A stretch of 64,000 nucleotides of DNA, taken from contig NZ_JACNMS010000002.1 in assembly GCF_020595125.1 (NCBI RefSeq), positions 806,001 to 870,000 on the forward strand, read 5' to 3'. The DNA is from Jeotgalibacillus aurantiacus. GTDB taxonomy: Bacteria; Bacillota; Bacilli; Bacillales; Jeotgalibacillaceae. The notes beneath the pieces are model-generated. The model was not told the origin of the DNA. It was given only the letters and a program-made list of their open reading frames with translations, and did not search any database. The first letter of the stretch is position 1. The number at the start of each line of letters is the position of its first letter. Shown piece by piece: positions 52,303-60,855 of the stretch. The position numbers and the translations under genes were made by a program.

Positions 52303-53334
52303 TTATCGCGCAGTGTATTCATGAACAAATGATGTCAGTCGCTTCAGCGTTTCCGGTTGTACTTCCGGGAATACGCCATGTCCCAGGTTAAAAATGTGTC
52401 CAGGGTGTGCCATTCCTTCATCAAGAATCGGCTTCAGGTGCTTTTCAATCGTATCCCAGTCACAAAGTAATAAAGATGGATCCAGATTACCCTGAACCGC
52501 TTTTGTTACGCCTTTTTCACGCGCTTCCTTAATCGGCAATCTCCAGTCGAGCCCCACAACATCAAGCGGCAGGTCATTCCAGTCCTTAGCCAGATGAGCC
52601 GCTCCAACTCCATGCATAATCAGCACAGCGTCTTCCCCTCTTAATGCTGCAAAGATTTTTTCCATGTGTGGTTTGATGTATGTGCGATAGTCTGCCGTAT
52701 TTAATGTACCCACCCATGAATCAAACAGCTGGATCGCACCTGCACCGGCTTTAATCTGAGCTTTTGTGTAAAGAATCGTCATCTCAGCAAGCTTGTCCAT
52801 CAAGGCATCCCATGCCCTAGGCTCCTGATACATAAACGCCTTTGTTTTATGATAATTACGGGACGGTCCACCTTCGATCATATAGCTGGCAAGCGTAAAC
52901 GGCGCTCCTCCAAATCCGATCAGCGGTACGTTCAGCTGCTCCGTTGTCAAAAGCCTGATCGTATCTAATACATGAGGTACATCCTCTTCCGGGTTAATCA
53001 TGCCAAGCTTTTCAATATCTTTGACAGAGCGGATTGGATTATCGATCACTGGACCAATACCGGATTTGATTTCCACATCTACGCCAATTGCAGGAAGCGG
53101 TGTCATAATATCCTTGTAAAGAACCGCTGCATCCACATTGTAGTTTTCTACCGGCAGTCGGGTTACATACGCACAAAGCTCCGGCTGAAGCGTAATTTCA
53201 AACAGTGAATATTTCTCTTTAATCTTTCGGTATTCAGGCTGTGAACGTCCTGCCTGACGCATATACCAGGCCGGTGTATGTGTGACGCTCTCTCCTTTTG
53301 CTGCACGTAAGAATGTATCGTTAAATGAGGACAT
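52303..53334 (-). CDS. hemE: uroporphyrinogen decarboxylase HemE
   Basis: Removes four carboxyl groups from uroporphyrinogen III to give coproporphyrinogen III; 343 aa. Signatures are [11 protein letters not shown] near residue 21 and [16 protein letters not shown] near residue 140. AAAGGTGG lies 12 nt before the ATG, a rather long gap. It leads the hem operon and is divergent from the haem monooxygenase gene, linking synthesis and turnover of haem. Confidence 0.95.
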   Translation of the reverse strand: MSSFNDTFLRAAKGESVTHTPAWYMRQAGRSQPEYRKIKEKYSLFEITLQPELCAYVTRLPVENYNVDAAVLYKDIMTPLPAIGVDVEIKSGIGPVIDNPIRSVKDIEKLGMINPEEDVPHVLDTIRLLTTEQLNVPLIGFGGAPFTLASYMIEGGPSRNYHKTKAFMYQEPRAWDALMDKLAEMTILYTKAQIKAGAGAIQLFDSWVGTLNTADYRTYIKPHMEKIFAALRGEDAVLIMHGVGAAHLAKDWNDLPLDVVGLDWRLPIKEAREKGVTKAVQGNLDPSLLLCDWDTIEKHLKPILDEGMAHPGHIFNLGHGVFPEVQPETLKRLTSFVHEYTAR

Positions 53335-53518
53335 AATAAAATGAAGCCACCTTTCAGCTTTTTAAGCATGCATATAAAGCCAGCCCTCCACAGGCTAAGC
53401 TCATTCAATCGTATCATAATTTTTATAACCGTTTTAACTATAGACCTTTTCCCTATTAGTGTATACCAGACGGGTTTAAATGTCATAAAATCGTCTATTT
53501 TCACGAATGCTCTTTCTT

Positions 53519-53546
53519 TTGATTTTCTATTTGAATGGATTATCAT
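53519..53546 (+). promoter_or_regulatory. probable promoter of hmoB
   Basis: TTGATT and TATCAT separated by 16 bp. A half-site ATTATCA overlapping the -10 resembles part of a Fur box but the other half is missing. Confidence 0.45.
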
Positions 53547-53591
53547 ATTTAAAGAAAGGGTATTCATTACATACTGAAGGAGGAATCGCCA

Positions 53592-54101
53592 ATGAATATG
53601 TATATGACATTTGGAACACCGGAATTTCTTCATAAATTTACTGAAGAACATCCAAACGAGACAATGATTCAGCTGCAGGGGGATGACACCACCCTTCTTC
53701 TTCATGAAACAGAAGGAAGTACGGTATTCAGCCAGCCCCGTAAATATGAAATCTTTGATCAGACAGGTACACTGACAAATAACGGTTTCTTTGTATTCAA
53801 TAACATTCCTGTTTCCGAAGAAGGACGTCCAGTTTTTGAACACCGCTTTAAAAACCGTGCAGGATTGATTGAAGAAGAGCCTGGTTTTGTGGCAATCCGT
53901 ATTTTGCGTCCGCTCGATTCAGATACGTATGTCGTCCTGACACAATGGGAGGATGAAGAATCATTCAAGAACTGGCAAACCTCACAATCCTACAATAAAG
54001 CTCACGCTAAACGGGGGACGTCTGAAGGGATTGATCATCAGAAAAGCATTTTCCCGAGACAGTCTTTTGTCACTAAGTATGTAGGTCAGACTGAACAGTA
54101 A
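53592..54101 (+). CDS. hmoB: haem-degrading monooxygenase HmoB (YhgC-like)
   Basis: Protein of 169 aa with a C-terminal ABM (antibiotic biosynthesis monooxygenase) domain, FVAIRILRPL and TQWEDEESFKNWQTSQSYNKAHAK, as in HmoB of Bacillus, which opens haem to release iron. The N-terminal 90 residues form the extra domain of HmoB. AAGGAGG lies 8 nt before the ATG. It is divergent from hemE, as in B. subtilis. Iron control is plausible but not shown. Confidence 0.87.
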   Translation: MNMYMTFGTPEFLHKFTEEHPNETMIQLQGDDTTLLLHETEGSTVFSQPRKYEIFDQTGTLTNNGFFVFNNIPVSEEGRPVFEHRFKNRAGLIEEEPGFVAIRILRPLDSDTYVVLTQWEDEESFKNWQTSQSYNKAHAKRGTSEGIDHQKSIFPRQSFVTKYVGQTEQ

Positions 54102-54109
54102 AATGAAGA

Positions 54110-54145
54110 GGGCTGGACAACCGATAAGCGGTGTCCAGCCCTTAT
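54110..54145. terminator. bidirectional terminator hmoB / PAP2 gene
   Basis: GGGCTGGAC...ACCG pairs with CGGT...GTCCAGCCC (one bulged A), followed by TTATT. Confidence 0.75.
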
Positions 54146-54149
54146 TCAT

Positions 54150-54764
54150 TTACGTGTTTCTCTCCACTCTCCGCCTTCTCATGATTACTTCATAGATCAG
54201 GAGACAGATGACGGCGTACGTATACCCGAGCAGCCAGCCTCCAACGACATCAGAAAAATAATGTGCCTGATCCGGCATCCTGCTTAATCCGGCAAGAGCG
54301 GACAGGATCAGTGCGCCGGAAAACAGCATAATCTGCACAGCCGTCTGTCCGGATTTCTCAGTGAGCAAATAAATGATTACAACCGCAGCAATGATGCTGA
54401 CCATCGCATGGCCACTTGGAAAACTGTAGCCGGCTTCTGCCAGCGGGTCTCCCGGTCTCGGACGTTCAGTCGCTGTTTTAATCAGTTTATTCAGCACATT
54501 TCCTCCTGCAACAGCCAGCAGGATGACCATCATGCCTACATAATTATTTCTCCTGAACCATAAAAAAAGAATCGCCGCGATGCTGACTGTAGCCAGAAAA
54601 ATCTCGCCGCCAAAAAAACCGAAAAATAATAAAAAGTCCATACGTCCAAAAACGTCTTGTCCATAGCGGTCGAGATCCTCTGTTGCTCCAGACTGCAGAT
54701 TAACGATCAATAACAAAACAGCTGTCAAAGTCACCGCACCGAGCGGATAAAAAAGCTTTTTCAC
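54150..54764 (-). CDS. PAP2 family phosphatase
   Basis: Membrane phosphatase of 204 aa with about five helices. The three catalytic blocks are KTATERPRP, FPSGHAM and SRMPDQAHYFSDVVGG. It likely dephosphorylates a lipid phosphate such as undecaprenyl diphosphate or phosphatidylglycerol phosphate, overlapping in role with UppP at the left end of the window. The start is a GTG at 54764, 8 nt after AGGGGGTG. Confidence 0.87.
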   Translation of the reverse strand: MKKLFYPLGAVTLTAVLLLIVNLQSGATEDLDRYGQDVFGRMDFLLFFGFFGGEIFLATVSIAAILFLWFRRNNYVGMMVILLAVAGGNVLNKLIKTATERPRPGDPLAEAGYSFPSGHAMVSIIAAVVIIYLLTEKSGQTAVQIMLFSGALILSALAGLSRMPDQAHYFSDVVGGWLLGYTYAVICLLIYEVIMRRRRVERNT

Positions 54765-54899
54765 GCGCGATCCACCCCCTATATATCTTTATTACTTTCA
54801 TTATATAGTAACCCTTTCGTTGTCAAAAGAGTGAAAAAATTCATTCGTCATGGTATACTTTCCCGCATAATCGAAACATATTTTCAGGAGGAGATCATT

Positions 54900-56075
54900 G
54901 TGAGCACCGAAAAGCTTTTTTCACTACTCGATTCATATTACAAAGACATGGTATCTGTAAGAAGATATCTTCACCAGCATCCTGAATTATCATTTGAAGA
55001 AAAAGAAACGCCAGCCATGATTGCTGCTTTTTACAGAGAGCTTGGAGTGGAAGTCAAAACAGGCGTTGGCGGCAACGGTGTTACTGCACTCATTAAAGGC
55101 GGCAACCCGGGCAAAAGAATCGCTCTTCGCGCAGATTTCGATGCACTTCCTATTCAGGATGAAAAGGATGTTCCTTATAAATCAACCGTTCCAAATAAAA
55201 TGCATGCATGCGGACATGATGGGCACACCTCTACCCTGCTTCATTTAGCAAAGGCACTGCATGCCATCCGTGAAGACCTGCCAGGTGAATATGTCATGAT
55301 CCATCAGCACGCAGAGGAATACGCTCCAGGCGGCGCCAAGCCAATGATTGAAGACGGATGTCTCGAAGGCGTTGACGCTGTATTTGGCACTCACCTCTGG
55401 GCCACAGAGCCTACCGGAAAAATTCAATATCGTACGGGACCGATTATGGCTGCGGCAGACCGCTTCGAAATCAAAATTCAAGGAGCAGGCGGTCACGGCG
55501 CACAACCGCATAAAACAAAAGATGCACTCGTAACTGGTGCCCAGCTCGTCACGGCCCTTCAGCAGGTCGTATCGCGAAAAGTAAATCCAATTGACTCAGC
55601 TGTCGTGACCGTCGGATCGTTTGTAGCGGACAATGCCTTTAATGTCATTGCAGACTCAGCTAAGCTGATCGGAACCGCACGTACATTTAATCCTGAAGTC
55701 CGCGACCTCGTTGAAAAAGAAATCGGCCGGATCACACAGGGAATCTGTCTTGCAGCTGACTGTACATTCGACTACACCTATTTCCGCGGCTACCCTGCCG
55801 TTGTGAATCACGCAGCTGAAACAGACTATCTCGTTGAACAGGCACGCCATATCAGTGACGTCAAAGAAATCGAGGAAGCCGAAGCACAAATGGGCGGCGA
55901 AGACTTTGCCTACTACCTCGAGCATAAGCCGGGCACCTTCTTCTTCACCGGCGCCAAAGCACCACACGTCGAAAAACCATACCCTCACCACCATCCAAAA
56001 TTCGATTTCGACGAAAAAGCCATGCTCATTGCAGCCAAAACACTGGGTGCATCAGCATTGAATTATCACAACTAA
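54900..56075 (+). CDS. yhaA: M20 family amidohydrolase (YhaA-like)
   Basis: Zinc-dependent amidohydrolase of 391 aa, probably releasing amino acids from N-acyl derivatives. Metal and catalytic residues are in HACGHDGH, HQHAEE, GTHLWA and MGGEDFAYYLE; the dimerisation domain is between residues 180 and 290. The GTG at 54900 follows GGAGGAG by 6 nt; the longer frame to 54831 has no site. In B. subtilis yhaA neighbours the ecs genes, as here. Confidence 0.87.
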   Translation: MSTEKLFSLLDSYYKDMVSVRRYLHQHPELSFEEKETPAMIAAFYRELGVEVKTGVGGNGVTALIKGGNPGKRIALRADFDALPIQDEKDVPYKSTVPNKMHACGHDGHTSTLLHLAKALHAIREDLPGEYVMIHQHAEEYAPGGAKPMIEDGCLEGVDAVFGTHLWATEPTGKIQYRTGPIMAAADRFEIKIQGAGGHGAQPHKTKDALVTGAQLVTALQQVVSRKVNPIDSAVVTVGSFVADNAFNVIADSAKLIGTARTFNPEVRDLVEKEIGRITQGICLAADCTFDYTYFRGYPAVVNHAAETDYLVEQARHISDVKEIEEAEAQMGGEDFAYYLEHKPGTFFFTGAKAPHVEKPYPHHHPKFDFDEKAMLIAAKTLGASALNYHN

Positions 56076-56078
56076 AAC

Positions 56079-56111
56079 AAAGGCCCTGCACAAAATGTGC
56101 AGGGCCTTTTT
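56079..56111 (+). terminator. terminator of yhaA
   Basis: AAAGGCCCTGCAC / GTGCAGGGCCTTT stem followed by TT. Confidence 0.88.
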
Positions 56112-56159
56112 ATGTTACGTGTACAAACCATTCGGGGTATTTGAAAACTTGTTGTCATT

Positions 56160-56262
56160 ATTAAACAACTTTTTTAGTTTATTTAGCAACTCTTAATGAG
56201 TATTTAACAACTCTCTTCGCTTATTAGACAACTCTCCACGGTTATTTAACAACCGTCTGTTA
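56160..56262. repeat. 21-bp tandem array 3 (five units)
   Basis: Cores ACAACT (variants GCAACT, ACAACC) start at 56165, 56186, 56207, 56228 and 56249, all 21 bp apart and preceded by ATTTA or ATTA. On the minus strand the unit reads GAGTTGTTAAATAA, one base from the GAGTGGTTAAATAA of array 2. It lies between the convergent yhaA and ecsB genes. Confidence 0.85.
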
Positions 56263-56318
56263 AAGCGGAGAGCACTTGTTTGAAAAATCTAGGTATGCCC
56301 AGACCGTTTTTTTACACA

Positions 56319-57542
56319 TCACAAAACCTGCATCTTCTTAACCTGTGCAGGCAAATAAACAGACACAAAAGCCACAACGAACAGTACCGCAGCACCTGCC
56401 GTCAACAGCCCGTCCAGCCATGCACCGCCCCAAATACTCACCACACTGAAAACCGCCGCCTGTGCTGCCAGCGTATTCACCAGTACTTTTCTAAATGCGT
56501 CAGCCTTCATGGATGACGAAAGCGGATAAAGATCCGGCCAGATTTTCAGCTCGTGCTTTTTCATCATCGGAATGAGCTGGAATCCGGTCAAATACAGGAA
56601 CAATAAAGCAGTTCCGATCTTAATCCAGATCACACCAGAGCCGATGATAATCACAGACGCAATAATGGTCAGGCGAACCCATAATCCAAAATACTCGTCT
56701 GAGCGCAAAAATGTGCGGACGTATAAGTAATAGTAGGACATGCTCTGTCCGTATTTAGAGCGGTCCAGAATCGGATCCAGCCACTTCCTCCTTTTTGCCT
56801 GCCCTTTTAAATGAGGGACATCTGTAAACAGATTGGCAAAGCGGTAAAAACGGTGAAGGCGGAGCGTTTCAAGATCAATCAGCAGCTCCCACTTCAGCGT
56901 TTTTTCCACAGTTATGATTCTAAAGGCGATTAGATAACCTGCCAGAATAGCTGCAATTGCCACAACTACCCAAGTCGGGACCTGTGCAAAAAGAGCCCAT
57001 AAAAAAGCAAGGTTTAATACAAACCGGAAGCCTGTATCAATGTAATGATAAAACGATTCCTGATAACGCAGAATCGTCCACCTCATGACAAGATTCCAGA
57101 TTTTTAATGCCAGCACTGCGATCAACAGTAAAAAGAAATCTCCGAAAGTGGCCCCGGCCGTCTGAACATAGAGTGGCATCGCAACGGCAAGTAATACAAC
57201 CACAATGTATGCCTGAAACATAAAACTCGTCACAAGCGCATTCACAAAATACTGTTTCATCTGCCCCTCAAGTGGCGTCAGGTAGACTTTATCCGCCTCT
57301 TTTAAATAAGTGTAAACCGGGCTCATCGTCGCTGCAACTGCAAGAACGGCAGCAATGACAATCGCTGACGGGAAGCTTGAATCAAGCGTTTGGATCCAAT
57401 TGCTGTAGGCAAATCCTCCGCCACCGACAGCAAAAATAATGACGAACATCAAATGCCCGTTAAAGATGTAGCGCAAATACTTTTGCAATTCTTTATTATA
57501 GTCCTGCAGCCTGTCCTTCCAGATATCATGAACGTTTTTCAT
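56319..57542 (-). CDS. ecsB: ABC transporter permease EcsB
   Basis: Membrane subunit of the EcsAB transporter, 407 aa, with about ten helices in pairs. In B. subtilis Ecs is needed for processing of secreted proteins, competence and intramembrane proteolysis. The N-terminal WKDRLQDYNKELQKYLRYIFN is characteristic. Its start overlaps the ecsA end by 17 nt. No EcsC gene follows; an array of 21-bp repeats lies between it and yhaA. Confidence 0.9.
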   Translation of the reverse strand: MKNVHDIWKDRLQDYNKELQKYLRYIFNGHLMFVIIFAVGGGGFAYSNWIQTLDSSFPSAIVIAAVLAVAATMSPVYTYLKEADKVYLTPLEGQMKQYFVNALVTSFMFQAYIVVVLLAVAMPLYVQTAGATFGDFFLLLIAVLALKIWNLVMRWTILRYQESFYHYIDTGFRFVLNLAFLWALFAQVPTWVVVAIAAILAGYLIAFRIITVEKTLKWELLIDLETLRLHRFYRFANLFTDVPHLKGQAKRRKWLDPILDRSKYGQSMSYYYLYVRTFLRSDEYFGLWVRLTIIASVIIIGSGVIWIKIGTALLFLYLTGFQLIPMMKKHELKIWPDLYPLSSSMKADAFRKVLVNTLAAQAAVFSVVSIWGGAWLDGLLTAGAAVLFVVAFVSVYLPAQVKKMQVL

Positions 57543-58275
57543 ATGACTCTTCCTTTGTCAGCTGAATATAAATGTCATCGAGCATCGCATCGGGCATCGA
57601 AAACTCTTTTCTCAGTTTTTCAAGAGTACCCTGCGCCCGGACTTTCCCCTCATGCAGAATGATAAATGAATCACAGTACCGCTCGGCTGTTGCAAGGATG
57701 TGAGTAGACATCAGAATGCCCGCTCCTCCCTCCTTCATCTCTTCCATCAGATTGAGAAGGGACTGGATCGCAAGCGGATCGAGCCCTACAAACGGTTCAT
57801 CAATAATATACAGGCTTGGATTGATTAAAAAGGCACACATAATCATCACTTTTTGCTTCATTCCCTTGGAAAAATGCGCAGGGAACCACTTAAGCTTGCC
57901 TTCCATCCTGAATTTCTTCAGCAGATCCGGGACCCTTTCTTCCACTTCTGCTTCATTCAGGCCATACGCCATCGCTGTCAGCTTTAAATGCTCCTCAAGC
58001 GTCAGTTCATCATAAAGAATGGGTGCTTCAGGTATGTAGGAAAACTGTTTCCGGTATTGGTCAGGATCATGTTTCAGCTCCATTCCATTAATGGATACTG
58101 TTCCTGAATGAGGCTCCATCAGTCCGATAATGTGTTTGATGGTCGTACTTTTACCTGCACCATTCAGCCCGATCAGGCCGACAATCTGACCCTTGTTCAT
58201 TGAAAAGTCTATTTCATTTAAAACGGGTTTTCTCGTATATCCGCCCGTCAGTTTATTGATCTCAAGAAGTGACAT
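57526..58275 (-). CDS. ecsA: ABC transporter ATP-binding protein EcsA
   Basis: ATPase of 249 aa. Walker A is GLNGAGKST, the signature FSKGMKQKV (an atypical LSGGQ), and Walker B LYIIDEPFVGLDP with the H-loop STHILATAE. I begin it at the ATG at 58275, giving MSLLEINKLTGGY, with GGAGAGG 9 nt upstream; the longer frame to 58548 crosses the divergent hit promoter. It is coupled to ecsB. Confidence 0.93.
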   Translation of the reverse strand: MSLLEINKLTGGYTRKPVLNEIDFSMNKGQIVGLIGLNGAGKSTTIKHIIGLMEPHSGTVSINGMELKHDPDQYRKQFSYIPEAPILYDELTLEEHLKLTAMAYGLNEAEVEERVPDLLKKFRMEGKLKWFPAHFSKGMKQKVMIMCAFLINPSLYIIDEPFVGLDPLAIQSLLNLMEEMKEGGAGILMSTHILATAERYCDSFIILHEGKVRAQGTLEKLRKEFSMPDAMLDDIYIQLTKEESYEKRS

Positions 58276-58395
58276 ATTTATTTTCCTCTCCTCTGACTTT
58301 CTTGAAAGAATTGTAGCATATTCCAGCTGCGAATGCTGTCGGAGAACAGTCGCTGTGATAAAATAAGAAAAACTTACAGTGAAAGGATGTTCTAT

Positions 58396-58818
58396 ATGAG
58401 TGATTGTATTTTCTGCAAAATTATAAATGGTGAGATTCCTTCTTCCAAGGTGTATGAGGATGAGCATGTGTACGCTTTTCTTGATATCAGTCAGGTGACG
58501 AAAGGTCATACGCTTGTCATCCCAAAAACCCATAAAAAAGATCTTCATGAACTGACACCGGAAATGGCAGGCAACCTGTTCTCTGTCGTTCCTAAAATCG
58601 CAAATGCAATGAAGCAGTCGTTTGATATGAAAGGAATCAATCTTTTAAATAACAATGGTGAATATGCGGGCCAGACGGTTTTTCATTTCCACCTTCATTT
58701 GTTGCCAAGACATGGTGAAGAAGACGGATTTAAGCCTGAATGGCAGGTACATACTGAGGATTATTCCAACGAGCAGCGTGCTGAAATCGCTGCGAAAATC
58801 GCGTCAAATCTTGCCTGA
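58396..58818 (+). CDS. hit: HIT family protein Hit
   Basis: Histidine-triad nucleotide-binding protein of 140 aa, a hydrolase of purine phosphoramidates or dinucleotides. The triad is HFHLHLLPR; CIFCKI at the N terminus supplies zinc ligands. The ATG at 58396 has AAAGGAT 7 nt upstream. It is divergent from ecsA, as in B. subtilis, and the extension to 58333 is unsupported. Confidence 0.92.
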   Translation: MSDCIFCKIINGEIPSSKVYEDEHVYAFLDISQVTKGHTLVIPKTHKKDLHELTPEMAGNLFSVVPKIANAMKQSFDMKGINLLNNNGEYAGQTVFHFHLHLLPRHGEEDGFKPEWQVHTEDYSNEQRAEIAAKIASNLA

Positions 58819-58854
58819 GACAGAAACAGAAAACTGTGCATAAAGGTTCTTTCA

Positions 58855-58863
58855 TGATATAAT
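58855..58863 (+). promoter_or_regulatory. extended -10 promoter of trpP
   Basis: TGATATAAT is a consensus extended -10 element; the -35 is poor. Confidence 0.55.
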
Positions 58864-58913
58864 TGGACTACTTTTCGCTGGCAGCCACGAGGGCATGTCA
58901 GGAGAAGACTATT

Positions 58914-58936
58914 TAGTTTAGCTGAGGAGAGATGAG
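58914..58936 (+). promoter_or_regulatory. TRAP-type (G/U)AG repeats over the trpP ribosome binding site
   Basis: Five triplets TAG, TAG, GAG, GAG, GAG begin at 58914, 58919, 58924, 58929 and 58934, each separated by two bases, ending 2 nt before the ATG. Further GAG triplets lie at 58902 and 58889. This is the pattern bound by tryptophan-loaded TRAP, and it covers the Shine-Dalgarno, so translation should be blocked when tryptophan is high. Confidence 0.8.
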
Positions 58937-58938
58937 TT

Positions 58939-59457
58939 ATGAACACAAAAACACTCGTAGTATTGGCATTATTCGCAGGAATGGGAACTGCGCTTCACCT
59001 GCTTATTCCCGGAGCACTATTAATGAAACCGGATATGTCGCTGTTAATGATGTTTTTAGGTATTCTGTTATTCCCGGGTGTAAAAAATGTATTGTTGATC
59101 GGTGTTGCGACAGGCATACTGTCAGGACTGACTACAACATTTCCCGGCGGATTCCTGCCTAACCTCATTGACAAACCGATTACAGCATTTATCTTTTATG
59201 GTCTCATTTTACTTGGTGCAAAGTTTGTGAAGTCAGCAGTCGGTGCCGGTATTTTCACCGGAGTCGGCACGCTTGTGTCCGGTTTGATTTTTCTTGGTTC
59301 TGCAGCAGTATTAGTCGGACTTCCGGGTCCAATTATGGCGCTTTTCGCAAGTGCTGTATTGCCGGCTATTGCAGTTAACGGTGTGCTGATGGCCATCATG
59401 TACCCGATCGCAAAAACCATTATGAAAAGATCAAACCTTATTGAAACAGCTGCCTGA
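58939..59457 (+). CDS. trpP: tryptophan transporter TrpP (YhaG)
   Basis: Integral membrane protein of 172 aa with five or six helices, of the TrpP family (GALLMKPDMSLLMMFLGILLFPG and TTTFPGGFLPNLIDKP in outline). TrpP takes up tryptophan in B. subtilis, where TRAP controls its translation. The same kind of triplet repeats precede it here, which supports the assignment. A terminator follows. No mtrB gene for TRAP is in the window. Confidence 0.9.
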   Translation: MNTKTLVVLALFAGMGTALHLLIPGALLMKPDMSLLMMFLGILLFPGVKNVLLIGVATGILSGLTTTFPGGFLPNLIDKPITAFIFYGLILLGAKFVKSAVGAGIFTGVGTLVSGLIFLGSAAVLVGLPGPIMALFASAVLPAIAVNGVLMAIMYPIAKTIMKRSNLIETAA

Positions 59458-59469
59458 TTCCTGCAAGAC

Positions 59470-59509
59470 GCTGTCTTAACAGAGCATCCTGTTAAGGCAG
59501 CTTTTTTTA
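59470..59509 (+). terminator. terminator of trpP
   Basis: GCTGTCTTAACAG / CTGTTAAGGCAGC stem followed by a run of seven or more T. Confidence 0.85.
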
Positions 59510-59541
59510 TAGATTCCAAACGTCCCGGCAAATGTTTACCG

Positions 59542-59721
59542 CTAAAGGAAATAGGTTAAAGAAAAGAACAGAAGCACTGCTGCAGCAGTAACAATCAAAT
59601 TGCGCACTTTCGTTCTTCTTGGAGGAAAAAGATGATTGCTGATCAGCTGTATGACACTCCTCATCAAAAGCGCACAGGCCGCAACCATACATACTAAAAA
59701 GAACCAGTTAACAGCACTGAT
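59542..59721 (-). CDS. short membrane protein with a non-canonical (ATC) start
   Basis: A 59-aa open frame with two hydrophobic helices (NWFFLVCMVAACALLM and NLIVTAAAVLLFFSLTYFL) and a basic loop FPPRRTKVRN. A perfect AAGGAGG lies 8 nt upstream of an in-frame ATC; the first canonical start, an ATG, is 11 codons further in and lacks any site. Either translation begins at ATC, or the gene starts inside, or a base is wrong. I do not recognise the protein. A reading frame of 61 codons in another phase looks like noise. Confidence 0.4.
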   Translation of the reverse strand: MSAVNWFFLVCMVAACALLMRSVIQLISNHLFPPRRTKVRNLIVTAAAVLLFFSLTYFL

Positions 59722-59811
59722 TGAAAACGCCTCCTTTTTTAGGCATACTTTGGACAGTTTATGAGATAATCTATAAAATAAGAAGAAAATAAATAAAGGG
59801 ATGTGTGAGGG

Positions 59812-60192
59812 ATGAATGTAAAATCATTTTTGCTTGGGCTGACAGCCGGATTCGCTGCAGGTGCTGCCGGAACATTGCTTTCAGCACCCCAATCCGGTCA
59901 GGAATTGAGAGGGACAATCAGACATACAAAAGACCACTGGAGAGAACACGCACTTGAAATTCAGATGAATATTCAGCAAGTGAAAGAATCTATTCAGGAC
60001 GTTTCAAAGGAAGGAAAAGAGTCCATCCTCACTGTGGCCTCTGAATTAAAAGAATCCATCCAGGCTTGGAAACGTGAAGCCGACCCGGCCATTCACAACC
60101 TGCAGGAAGAACTTGCAGCCATCCAGGCTACCATGGAAGAACTCGAACGCTCCATCAAACAGGACGCCCGCGAAGAACAACCATCAACATAA
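59812..60192 (+). CDS. yhaH: YtxH domain protein (YhaH-like)
   Basis: Protein of 126 aa. A short N-terminal membrane segment FLLGLTAGFAAGAAGTLLSAPQSG, the YtxH signature, is followed by a long charged helical region rich in Glu, Lys and Gln, likely coiled coil. Function is unknown; YtxH proteins are often stress-related. GTGAGGG directly abuts the ATG and AAAGGG lies about 11 nt upstream, so initiation may be modest. It precedes scoC, as yhaH does beside hpr in B. subtilis. Confidence 0.82.
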   Translation: MNVKSFLLGLTAGFAAGAAGTLLSAPQSGQELRGTIRHTKDHWREHALEIQMNIQQVKESIQDVSKEGKESILTVASELKESIQAWKREADPAIHNLQEELAAIQATMEELERSIKQDAREEQPST

Positions 60193-60194
60193 AA

Positions 60195-60223
60195 AAACAG
60201 CTGCCTTCGTGCAGCTGTTTTTT
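60195..60223 (+). terminator. terminator of yhaH
   Basis: AAACAGCTGC / GCAGCTGTTT stem, A run before and T run after. Confidence 0.88.
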
Positions 60224-60346
60224 TATATTTTCACACTCCAGAAAATAAATAGATTCCCTCCCTTATTTTAGAAAAGAAATCAGGAAAAGTGGATGATCTT
60301 CCCTACACAGTTTCTCAAAACAATAGCTAATAGTATTCAACTCAAA

Positions 60347-60398
60347 GGGCTCGACACACCAGTAGACTCCCTGTGGCGGAAAGGGTGAGTCGATCCCG
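60347..60398 (+). repeat. core-deleted hairpin repeat
   Basis: GGGCTCGACACACC and GGGTGAGTCGATCCC pair at most positions and enclose only AGTAGACTCCCTGTGGCGG-type core remnants. It is followed by TTTTTT and looks like an internal deletion of a type A element. Confidence 0.55.
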
Positions 60399-60448
60399 TC
60401 TTTTTTAGCACAATTAACATAATGAAGATGGTTTAATATTCATTAGTG

Positions 60449-60708
60449 CCGGGGACATCCGCAGACTCCTGCGGCAGAGAAGCGACAGGTGAGACAACGC
60501 AGCGCGAAGCGCAAGTTGGCTCACCGCGCGGCCTTGGAAAAGCGGAGGCGGGCGTTTAGGGACGTACAAACTGGACTGGCTTCGACGAAGATAAAGGAAA
60601 CACGGAGAGCGTCAGCGAGCCGATGTTGACTTATCGAACGAGAGGACGGGAAGTTTGCTAGTCCCTGCCCGCCGCAGCTAGACAAAGGAAAGCGGAGGAT
60701 GTCCCCGG
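60449..60708 (+). repeat. composite hairpin repeat: type A with nested module D
   Basis: Outer arms CCGGGGACATCC / GGATGTCCCCGG are perfect. After the normal core (to GGCCTTGGAAAAGCGGAGG) comes a second hairpin of about 125 nt, module D, with its own arms GCGGGC (60548-60553) / GCCCGC (60667-60672), followed by a linker CAGCTAGACAAAGGAAAGCG. It fills most of the 660-bp gap between yhaH and scoC. Confidence 0.8.
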
Positions 60709-60789
60709 AACGGTTTCAATAAGAAAATCAACAAATTATTTTTGTGAGAAAATTTAATTAATTCCTACCTTTTATTATTTTTACTTTAT

Positions 60790-60798
60790 TGCTATAAT
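60790..60798 (+). promoter_or_regulatory. extended -10 promoter of scoC
   Basis: TGCTATAAT forms a consensus extended -10; the region upstream is AT-rich with no clear -35. Confidence 0.5.
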
Positions 60799-60855
60799 AT
60801 CTTCAACGCACTTATTTCACAATTTTAAAATAACAATAGAAAGAAGGTGACAACT

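Noticed and set aside
53530-53550. Fur box before hmoB
   Set aside because: Only one half (ATTATCA) matches; the other half of the 7-1-7 site is missing.
53163-53843. 226-codon minus-strand frame across the hemE-hmoB spacer
   Set aside because: It crosses both divergent starts and promoters and its product has no family features.
59507-59692. 61-codon minus-strand frame with many cysteines
   Set aside because: The neighbouring phase encodes a better membrane protein with a perfect ribosome binding site; this frame ends inside the trpP terminator.
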